In this document: in pieces, positions 58,037 through 64,000 of the stretch
How positions within the stretch are numbered: the first letter of the stretch is position 1
Layout of the letters: each line of letters starts with the position of its first letter
Assembly (NCBI GenBank): GCA_964650485.1
Contig: CAZYTX010000013.1
Coordinates: forward strand, 10,865-74,864
Origin: CAZYTX01 sp964650485
GTDB taxonomy: Bacteria > RBG-13-61-14 > DATKZS01
Direction: 5' to 3'
DNA: 64,000 nucleotides
Program-made: the position numbers and the translations under genes
Notes under the pieces: model-generated
Databases searched by the model: none
Seen by the model: only the letters and a program-made list of their open reading frames with translations
What the model was told of the DNA's origin: nothing

Positions 58037-58621
58037 TCAAACCTTTCCCGTCTTCTCCGCGGCTTCACGCACCGCGATGACGTGCTGCGGATAAGTGCCG
58101 CACCTGCACAGGTTGCCGGAGAGCGCGTGTCTTATCTCCTCTTCGCTCGGGTCGGGGTTGCGGTCGAGGAGCGCCTTGCTTGTCACCACGAACCCGGGGG
58201 TGCAGTACCCGCACTGCATTGCGTGGTGCTGGACGTATGAATCGATCAGGGGGTGCCCGGCGTCGGCTATGCCCTCCACCGTCTCGATTTCTGCGCCGTC
58301 GCACTCGATGGCCAGCGCCATGCACGAGAGCACCGGCTTCCCGTCCATGATGACCGTGCAGGAGCCGCACGCGCCCCGGTCGCAGAACTGCTTGCTCCCG
58401 GTCATCCCCAGCCGGTCGTGGATGAGGTAATACAACGTCCAGTCGGGTTCGACGTGAACATCATAGCCGTGTCCGTTGATATTCAAACGGATACGTCCTT
58501 CCGGCGGCGGCGGGCCCTCGTCCCGGTGAGTCGTCAGAACGTGATCTTTAAGTTCACGCCGCGATTTGAAAGCCTCCCCGCAGTAGGGGCAATCGAAAGT
58601 TTTAATTCCATTTTCCGCCAT
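58037..58621 (-). CDS. Molybdenum hydroxylase [2Fe-2S] subunit with N-terminal zinc finger
   Basis: Small subunit with two [2Fe-2S] clusters. In the 194-residue product, the plant-type ferredoxin cluster is in FCDRGACGSCTVIMDGKPVL (ending in SC) near residue 78, and the helical second cluster is in QCGYCTPG and NLCRCGTY near 137 and 170. Residues 9-32 are a classical C2H2 finger: C11, C14, H27 and H32 in FDCPYCGEAFKSRRELKDHV. Then a Pro/Glu linker joins it to the ferredoxin domain. Small subunits of this family normally start directly at the ferredoxin fold. The gene starts four bases after the large-subunit stop, with AAGGAG upstream. Confidence 0.9.
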   Translation of the reverse strand: MAENGIKTFDCPYCGEAFKSRRELKDHVLTTHRDEGPPPPEGRIRLNINGHGYDVHVEPDWTLYYLIHDRLGMTGSKQFCDRGACGSCTVIMDGKPVLSCMALAIECDGAEIETVEGIADAGHPLIDSYVQHHAMQCGYCTPGFVVTSKALLDRNPDPSEEEIRHALSGNLCRCGTYPQHVIAVREAAEKTGKV

Positions 58622-58624
58622 GCC

Positions 58625-61084
58625 TCACTCCTTGGCTAAAGCTCGAAGAACCTTGTCCGGCGTGATTGGATGATCATCAACCCACACCCCGATGGCGTTG
58701 TGCACCGCGGGCCCCAGTATACCCGTCATAAGGGTTCCTATATCCTCGCCGATGCCCACGGAGCCGTAAGGCCCGTACCCCATGCCGCTTTCCACCAGTA
58801 TGGTGTCTATGGGGCCTTCCACGTCCTCTATGGTCGCTATCTTGTAGTCTATGAGGTTCCCGTTGAGCATCACCCCGGTTGCGGGATCGTATATCATCTC
58901 CTCGAACTTGCACCGGCTGATCCCCATGATGGAGCCGCCGTACTGCTGCCCGTGACAGCTCATGGGGTTTATGGCCTTGCCCACGTCGTTTACGTTGACC
59001 GCCTTTACGATGAATATCTCTCCGGTTTCCGTGTCCACCTCCACCTCGATGAAATGGGCCTGGCGGGTGAAGTGCGGCCGCGGGTTGTCCGGGTTGTAAG
59101 CGCCCAACTGCACGTGGTAGCCGAAGGCGAAGAAGGGCTCGGTCCAGGCCCACCTGAAACCCGCGTTCTCCGTCGAGGATATGGGACCGGACTGTCCCGC
59201 CTCTTTGACGAACTTCTTCAGGCTCATGCGCTGCGAGGGATCGGACTTCTTGAAGATCACGCTGTCCGCGATGTCAAGGTCCCCGGGCTTGCAGTCCGGG
59301 AAGGGGGGGCGGTATTCTCCCCTCTGGGTCCTGGCCGTGGGCTTTACCGCTGCCTCGAGCAGCATCTGCTTTAGTATGCGAGCGGCGTGCCGCACCGCCC
59401 ACCCGTTGATGGACAGGTTTGTGGATGAATCGGGCGACATGCGGAAGAAGCCGGGGTCTATCTGCTGGTTGTAATGCACGTCTTCGAGTCGCATGCCCAG
59501 CTCGTCCGCGGCGATGCGGCAGTAGGTGTTCTCCGCGTCCACTCCGTTGTCGGAGCCCATGGCCAGGATGGAGGCGGTCCCGTCCTGTCGTTCTATACGG
59601 ATTGCCATCTCGCTGGTGCCCAGGGAGTCGTCCCACTCGTGGGTCCAGGCGAAGCCCAGCCCGTGCATCCTGCCGTTTGGAAGCTTCTTGGAGCCGGGCG
59701 GGTGCCACTTCTCCTCCCAGCTCATGGCGGCCTTGCCCCTTTCCACGCACTCTCTCAAGCTGTCAACCACCGGGAAGCCCCGCTCCTTTTTCTCCCGGTC
59801 CATGGCCGCGGTGTCGTGGCCTTCGTAACCGTCGTTCTTGAGTGCGACCTCCACCGGGTCGAGCCCGCACTCGGCCGCCACCCGGGAGAAGACCATGGTC
59901 ATGCTCAAGGTGGGCGGGAGCTGCTCGCACCTTACCGGGACCGCGGGCCCCTGGTTGATCCATACGGACTCGGTTGTCCCCAGAAGGTGCGGCACCCTGG
60001 TGGTCTCCTCCATATGCCTTATCATATTGAAGAGGGGCCAGATCTGGCAGGCCATGGTGCAGGTCCCCTCCACCGCCATAATGGTCCCGTCATCCATGAA
60101 GCCCACCTTGAAGCGGTACCTGCCGTGGTCCATGGACTGGCCGTAGAATTCCTCCCTCCGGCTGAAGGTGTACTTGACCGGCCGCCCGGTCTTCCTCGCC
60201 GCCAATCCTGCGCAGTATAAGGGGCCCATGTTCCATGGCACCTGCACCCACCCGCCGAAGCTGGCGCCCTGGTAGAGGCAGTGGAGCTCGATCTTGTTCA
60301 TGGGCACGCCCCCGTACCAGGTGGACAGGTTCTTCTTGACTAGGTGCGGCCGCTGCTGCTTGACCCATACCTCGGCAACGTCGTCCTTCCACCTGAAGAC
60401 CCCGCAGGGACGCTCGGGCCCGATCCAGGTGTGCCCTCTCCTTACGAACTCGAACTCGATCACCCTGTCGGACTCGGCAAAGCCCTTTTCCACGTCGCCC
60501 TGCTTGAGGACCTCCCACAGCCCCTTGTTCCAGAGGTTCGCGTCCGCATACATCTCCGGATAAGACAAAGGAGCGTCCGGTTCCTTGGCCGCCTCCAAGT
60601 CGAGATGGAACGGCCGCTCCTCCCACTCCACCTCAATGAGCCTGAGGGCTTCCTCGGCCACGGCCTCGCTCTCTGCGGCGACCGCGGCCCCCACCGGCTC
60701 CCCCTCGAAGTGGGCCACCCCCGGGAGCGGGGGCGGGTCCCCGAAGAAGCCCGGCAGCTTGCCCAAAAGAGCGTGGTCGGGCAGCTCCGGGTGGTCGTAC
60801 CTGAGAACGTATCTTACGCCCGGCAGCTTCTCCGCCCGGCTCGTATCCATGGATAGTATCCGGGCGTGTGCAAAGGGGGAGGTGAAAAACCGCATGTGGA
60901 GCATGTTGGGAAGCTGTACGTCCATGGTGTAGTCGGCCCTGCCCCCGGCTTTCTTGTACCCGTCCAGCCGCCGGCCTCCGCGCTCCCCGATGCTCTTGTA
61001 CTGCTTTAATGGCTCCGCGTCCGAGCGCAGGTTGTCCTGCAGGTCTTCCATCTTCTTTTTTTCATCGTCCGACAAGAGTGTCAT
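58625..61084 (-). CDS. Molybdopterin-binding large subunit, xanthine dehydrogenase family
   Basis: Catalytic subunit with the molybdopterin cofactor. The 819-residue product has the family segments HMRFFTSPFAHARILSMDTS near residue 50, YQGASFGGWVQVPWNMGP near 280, MGSDNGVDAENTYCRIAADE near 520, and the active-site Glu region YGPYGSVGIGEDIGTLMTG near 780. ATG 61084 is fixed by AGGGAGGTCAA. Substrate class cannot be read: CO-specific CuSMo signatures are not apparent, so aldehyde, aromatic CoA thioester or N-heterocycle remain open. It is third in the operon, behind the NADH-dehydrogenase-like genes. Confidence 0.9.
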   Translation of the reverse strand: MTLLSDDEKKKMEDLQDNLRSDAEPLKQYKSIGERGGRRLDGYKKAGGRADYTMDVQLPNMLHMRFFTSPFAHARILSMDTSRAEKLPGVRYVLRYDHPELPDHALLGKLPGFFGDPPPLPGVAHFEGEPVGAAVAAESEAVAEEALRLIEVEWEERPFHLDLEAAKEPDAPLSYPEMYADANLWNKGLWEVLKQGDVEKGFAESDRVIEFEFVRRGHTWIGPERPCGVFRWKDDVAEVWVKQQRPHLVKKNLSTWYGGVPMNKIELHCLYQGASFGGWVQVPWNMGPLYCAGLAARKTGRPVKYTFSRREEFYGQSMDHGRYRFKVGFMDDGTIMAVEGTCTMACQIWPLFNMIRHMEETTRVPHLLGTTESVWINQGPAVPVRCEQLPPTLSMTMVFSRVAAECGLDPVEVALKNDGYEGHDTAAMDREKKERGFPVVDSLRECVERGKAAMSWEEKWHPPGSKKLPNGRMHGLGFAWTHEWDDSLGTSEMAIRIERQDGTASILAMGSDNGVDAENTYCRIAADELGMRLEDVHYNQQIDPGFFRMSPDSSTNLSINGWAVRHAARILKQMLLEAAVKPTARTQRGEYRPPFPDCKPGDLDIADSVIFKKSDPSQRMSLKKFVKEAGQSGPISSTENAGFRWAWTEPFFAFGYHVQLGAYNPDNPRPHFTRQAHFIEVEVDTETGEIFIVKAVNVNDVGKAINPMSCHGQQYGGSIMGISRCKFEEMIYDPATGVMLNGNLIDYKIATIEDVEGPIDTILVESGMGYGPYGSVGIGEDIGTLMTGILGPAVHNAIGVWVDDHPITPDKVLRALAKE

Positions 61085-61108
61085 TTGACCTCCCTCAATG
61101 GATAGCAA

Positions 61109-62338
61109 TCAGCCTTTTACTCCATAACTCCTTAGAAAGACGGAGCTTTGAATAAGACTTTCGTACTCGTCCCGGAAATATCTAAGCGAATCGAGCACCG
61201 GGGTGGGGGCGGCCTGTCCCAGCCCGCACAGCGATGTCAGGGACATGGCTCGGGACAGCTCCTCCAGCACGTAAATGTCTTCCTCCGCACCCTCGCCCCT
61301 CAAGAGCCTTCCATATACCTCCACCATCGCCTCCAGCCCGTCCCTGCACGGAGTGCATTTACCGCAGGATTCGTGGTGCAGGAATCGCAGGTTATTGAAC
61401 ACCATCTTGATCATGTCTCTCTCGCGGTTGAAGACCACCACCGCGCCCGAGCCCAGCACGGACTCGTGGGACAAAGGCGTATCCAGCATGTCATCTCGTA
61501 TAATGCCGCCCGCGGCCCCGCCCACCTGGACGGCCTTTACGTCCCCGGCCCCGGCAAGGTCAACAACCAGTTCCCTGAGCGGGCTCCCCATGACCAGCTC
61601 GTATACGCCCGGCCTCGTCACGTCGCCGCTTACCGAGAACACCTTGGTGCCCTTGCTCCTCTCGGTGCCCATGGCGCTGAACCATGCCGCCCCGTTCTTT
61701 ACGATGCGGGGCACGTTCATCAGGGTCTCGACGTTGTTTATGACCGTGGGCAATCCCCACAGTCCCGATGTAGGCGGGAAGGGCGGCTTGTAGCGCGACT
61801 CGCCGCGCCGGCCCTCGATGGAGTTCATCAGCGCCGACTCCTCGCCGCAGACGTAGGCGCCCGCGCCCTCGAACACCTGGATATCCATGTGCTTGAGGAA
61901 CCCTCTGCTCCGTGACTGATCAATTGCGCTTTTGAGCAGGTCATATAGGTAGTGGTATTCCGCCCGGAGGTAGATGTAGGCCCGCTCCGCGCCCACTGCC
62001 AGGCCGGCTATGCACATGCCCTCGACAAGCCCGAAGGGGTCGTTCATAATTATGTAGCGGTCCTTGAAGGTCCCCACCTCGCCCTCGTCGGCGTTGGCGA
62101 TGATGTATTTGGTCCTGGATTTGGTTTTCCGCGCCAGCTCCCATTTCAGTCCGGTGTTGAATCCGGCGCCGCCGCGGCCGGTCAGGCCCGAGCGCTTTAT
62201 CTCCTCGATGATCGCGGCCGGCTTCATGTGCCCGCGCGCCTTTTTGAAAGCCTCGAAGCCGCCCTGTTCCAAGTAGGAAGCGATATCTTCGGGGGCGATT
62301 ACGCCGCAGTTCGCAAGGACTATTCGTTCTTCAGTCAC
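61109..62338 (-). CDS. NuoF/HoxF-like FMN and NADH-binding subunit
   Basis: Diaphorase subunit that exchanges electrons with NAD(H) via FMN and one [4Fe-4S] cluster. The 409-residue product has the NAD/FMN loops GLTGRGGAGFNTGLKWE near residue 52 and ANADEGEVGTFKDR near 82, the GAGAYVCGEESALMNSIEGR loop near 160, and the cluster ligands ESCGKCTPCRDG near 325 with the fourth Cys in SLCGLGQ near 370. It is coupled to the NuoG/E fusion (five bases between) and the molybdenum subunits. No membrane Nuo subunits are nearby, so it is a soluble module. Confidence 0.92.
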   Translation of the reverse strand: MTEERIVLANCGVIAPEDIASYLEQGGFEAFKKARGHMKPAAIIEEIKRSGLTGRGGAGFNTGLKWELARKTKSRTKYIIANADEGEVGTFKDRYIIMNDPFGLVEGMCIAGLAVGAERAYIYLRAEYHYLYDLLKSAIDQSRSRGFLKHMDIQVFEGAGAYVCGEESALMNSIEGRRGESRYKPPFPPTSGLWGLPTVINNVETLMNVPRIVKNGAAWFSAMGTERSKGTKVFSVSGDVTRPGVYELVMGSPLRELVVDLAGAGDVKAVQVGGAAGGIIRDDMLDTPLSHESVLGSGAVVVFNRERDMIKMVFNNLRFLHHESCGKCTPCRDGLEAMVEVYGRLLRGEGAEEDIYVLEELSRAMSLTSLCGLGQAAPTPVLDSLRYFRDEYESLIQSSVFLRSYGVKG

Positions 62339-62343
62339 TTGAA

Positions 62344-63450
62344 TCAGTACTCCTTAAGTATTGAATTGACTCTTTCCGGTGTAATGTTTCCGTAGAGTTG
62401 ATCGTTGATCAACATAGCCGGAGCCTGGTCGCAGGCCCCGATGCAGCCCGCCAGCTCGATGGCGAACTTCCCGTCAGGGGTGACCTCGCCGGGCCCTATG
62501 CCGAGCTCTTCTTCAAGTGCCTTTATGATGCTTTCAGCGTCCTTCATCTCGCATGGCACGCACCCGCAGACCCAAATCCTGTTCTTTGCCTTTGCCTCCC
62601 TGGGCAGAAAGGAGTAGAAGCTCGCAACCGCGTACACCTCGCTCAAGGAAAGCCCCGCCTTTTTGGCCACATGTTCCATGGCTTCCCTGGAAAGGCAACC
62701 TTTGGCCGCGAGCTCCTCCTTCAGCAGGGGCAGCAGCGCGGCGCGGCCGGAATCTCTTCTCGATGCACTCATTGCCGGCCGGCTGGTGACTTCCTTCTCT
62801 TTGCAACCAGGGGGCCTGTAGAGGGCGCCGGTGGGACAGTGCTCGATGCACAACCCGCAGTCCCTGCACTCCTCGGCCCTCAATTCGTCATCGTATCGGG
62901 CCACTATTTTCGATACGAACCCCCGGTAGGCTATGGCCAGGACGTCCTTTCCCGCAAGCTCCCGGCAGGCGGTGACGCACCTCCTGCACATGATGCACCT
63001 GGAAAGGTCCCGGGCCACATACCGGTTCTCATCTTCAGGCGGGTGGGACCTGGGCGCGGCCACCTTGAAGCGGGGCGCGCCCGCCTCCTGGTCGGATGCC
63101 AGGTTGTGCAGCCCGCAGTTCTCCGCCTTGGGGTCGCTCACGCACTCACCCGTATGCGCGGCCAGCATAAGCTCGATCACCGTCCTGCGCGCGGCCAGCA
63201 CCTTGGCAGTGTGGGTATGCACCACCATGCCTTCCGAAACCGGCGTATGGCATGCACCCGCCAGCGTTTTGGCGCCCTCCACCTCGACCACGCACACTCG
63301 GCAGGCCCCGGTGGGCCGGAGGCCCTCGATATGGCAAAGGGTGGGGATCTCGATGCCTGCCTGCCGGGCCGCCTCGAGGATGGTCGCGCCCTGCCTCACC
63401 TTGACCTTTTTCCCGTCAATTACAGCGCTTGTCTTGAAAATGGAGAGCAT
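62344..63450 (-). CDS. NuoG-like ferredoxin domain fused to a NuoE-like domain
   Basis: The 368-residue product joins two electron-transfer units. Residues 1-220 resemble the N terminus of NuoG or HndD: a [2Fe-2S] site (LCHIEGLRPTGACRVC with a later ACHTP), a His/Cys motif HTGECVSDPKAENC near residue 99 in which one usual Cys is Asp, and two ferredoxin motifs (CIMCRRCVTAC and CRDCGLCIEHCPTG). From about 235 a NuoE-like thioredoxin fold carries a [2Fe-2S] site as CGCVPC and CIGAC. No hydrogenase H-cluster domain is present. It is the first gene of the operon and hands electrons between the NuoF-like subunit and the molybdenum enzyme, by inference. Confidence 0.88.
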   Translation of the reverse strand: MLSIFKTSAVIDGKKVKVRQGATILEAARQAGIEIPTLCHIEGLRPTGACRVCVVEVEGAKTLAGACHTPVSEGMVVHTHTAKVLAARRTVIELMLAAHTGECVSDPKAENCGLHNLASDQEAGAPRFKVAAPRSHPPEDENRYVARDLSRCIMCRRCVTACRELAGKDVLAIAYRGFVSKIVARYDDELRAEECRDCGLCIEHCPTGALYRPPGCKEKEVTSRPAMSASRRDSGRAALLPLLKEELAAKGCLSREAMEHVAKKAGLSLSEVYAVASFYSFLPREAKAKNRIWVCGCVPCEMKDAESIIKALEEELGIGPGEVTPDGKFAIELAGCIGACDQAPAMLINDQLYGNITPERVNSILKEY

Positions 63451-63474
63451 AATTAAACACCGATTTTCACAGCC

Positions 63475-63503
63475 ATTATAAGCGTCATTATTTAGGGTGT
63501 CCA
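63475..63503 (-). promoter_or_regulatory. Promoter of the molybdenum operon, -35 box inside a transposase gene
   Basis: On the minus strand: TGGACA (63503-63498), a 17-base spacer and TATAAT (63480-63475). It matches the consensus at eleven of twelve positions. The -35 box is formed by the Trp-Thr codons TGG ACA just before the last codon and stop of the transposase gene. The ATG at 63450 is about 18 bases after the predicted start. Confidence 0.65.
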
Positions 63504-64000
63504 GATGATTCTGAGGGGGCGGTTGTCGAGCCAGGGCACTGGGATGTCGGTTTTGAGTTTTTTGACACCCATGAGGATGGGTGTGGCGGCCCGTTTGCGG
63601 ATTCTGATGTTGATGCCTTCCCCGTCATAATGCGCCTGTCCCGGCATGTCCACGAACCGATTGAAGATCAAAGGCGCTCCCGCTTTCTCGAACCTTGGCA
63701 GGTCGCGGGCAAACAGGTGGTAGAGGGAGTCGGCGATCACCGTCCATAAAAGGTCGAAGTGGATGCGGGTCATGATGGGCGAGGAGAGGGCGTTCAAGCT
63801 GAAGAACTTGACGAGTTCGGCGAGCTTGTTCTCCCTGCTTGCGCGCGGCGCGCAGGCAAGGATGTGCCATCTCTTGGCGTAAACTCTCAGGAGCGCGGCC
63901 CGCTTTATTTCTTGGTTGTTGCTGATGACAAAGGTCGGCTCGGCCCTTCCGTGGTCCTTGACGATGAGCTGCCTGAACTCCCTTTCGCCCTCGATCAGCG
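63492..64000 (-). CDS. DDE transposase, C-terminal part (cut by the window edge)
   Basis: The frame enters at 63998 as LIEGEREFRQLIVKDHGRAE and ends at 63492, giving 168 visible residues of a DDE-type transposase C terminus. YAKRWHI is followed by LACAPRASR and then ENKLAELVKFFSLNALSSPI. In related transposases, as I recall them, WHI and ENK are adjacent, so nine residues (27 bases, nearly palindromic) appear inserted next to the catalytic Glu. The end, LDNRPLRIIWTP, looks complete. The N-terminal part is outside the window, so intactness cannot be judged. Confidence 0.8.
   Translation of the reverse strand, partial: LIEGEREFRQLIVKDHGRAEPTFVISNNQEIKRAALLRVYAKRWHILACAPRASRENKLAELVKFFSLNALSSPIMTRIHFDLLWTVIADSLYHLFARDLPRFEKAGAPLIFNRFVDMPGQAHYDGEGINIRIRKRAATPILMGVKKLKTDIPVPWLDNRPLRIIWTP

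Noticed and set aside
58625..61084. Large subunit as an aerobic CO dehydrogenase (CoxL)
   Set aside because: The CoxL active-site loop with the copper-binding Cys was not recognised, and the FAD subunit loop points toward other members of the family.
61109..63450. Interpretation of the NuoF and NuoG/E genes as an NADH-dependent hydrogenase
   Set aside because: No H-cluster domain (hydrogenase L1-L3 motifs) is present; the adjacent catalytic subunit is a molybdenum enzyme.

Overview
The window is about 64 kb of GC-rich bacterial chromosome from a Gram-negative anaerobe. Envelope genes (lolA, a second LolA-like protein, a beta-barrel-like exported protein) show an outer membrane. A class I aldolase of the FbaB type, an ATP synthase membrane sector encoded apart from the F1 genes, a molybdenum hydroxylase with an NADH-dehydrogenase-like module, DUF35/thiolase-like clusters and a MoxR/Bat-type operon together suggest a Desulfobacterota-like (deltaproteobacterial) lineage. 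That placement is inference; no rRNA or tRNA gene was seen.

Layout. 0-9.3 kb (+): fbaB, an exported barrel-like protein, uppP, ftsK, lolA and gyrA. 9.4-12.3 kb (-): a solitary beta-class DNA methyltransferase and a polytopic GT-C-type membrane protein. 12.4-16.6 kb (+): a zinc-ribbon/TPR membrane protein and a second GT-C-type protein. 17-19 kb (+): atpZ-atpI-atpB-atpE, closed by a terminator. 19.1-21.4 kb: a nucleotidyltransferase pseudogene, a CGGC-domain protein and a membrane metallophosphoesterase. 21.8-26.9 kb (+): a two-subunit biotin carboxylase/carboxyltransferase, purQ and an MNT/HEPN toxin-antitoxin pair. 27-31.6 kb: LolA-like protein, third GT-C-type protein, ispG and a class IV aminotransferase.

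31.8-44.8 kb (-) is one long co-directional block: nth, a DUF4175-like coiled-coil membrane protein, a peptidase-MA/TPR protein, MoxR ATPase, DUF58, BatA-like VWA protein, DUF4159 protein and a second VWA/GATase-like protein. Several junctions overlap by one to four bases. 44.9-46.4 kb: a GH13-type lipoprotein transcribed divergently from nth. 46.5-47 kb: an XRE antitoxin next to an internally deleted RelE-type toxin remnant. 47.1-50.7 kb (-): two thiolase-like proteins that lack canonical catalytic residues and two DUF35 proteins, one with a histone-H1-like tail. 51-52 kb: a decayed insertion sequence. 52-55 kb (+): LysM protein, glyoxalase-II-like hydrolase and a radical SAM protein.

55-63.5 kb (-) is the most distinctive region. 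It is an eight-gene operon for a molybdenum hydroxylase: a NuoG/NuoE-like fusion, a NuoF-like flavoprotein, the molybdopterin large subunit, a [2Fe-2S] subunit with an N-terminal C2H2 zinc finger, a FAD subunit with a cysteine-rich loop reminiscent of 4-hydroxybenzoyl-CoA reductase, XdhC, a MocA-like nucleotidyltransferase and a small SCP2-like protein. Its best promoter has a -35 box inside the end of an insertion-sequence transposase that runs off the window. The set suggests a molybdenum enzyme linked to NAD(H) through a dedicated diaphorase.

Three families of dispersed palindromic repeats lie between genes. One double-hairpin family forms the gyrA leader and recurs between atpB and atpE, before a LolA-like gene and inside the Bat-type operon.
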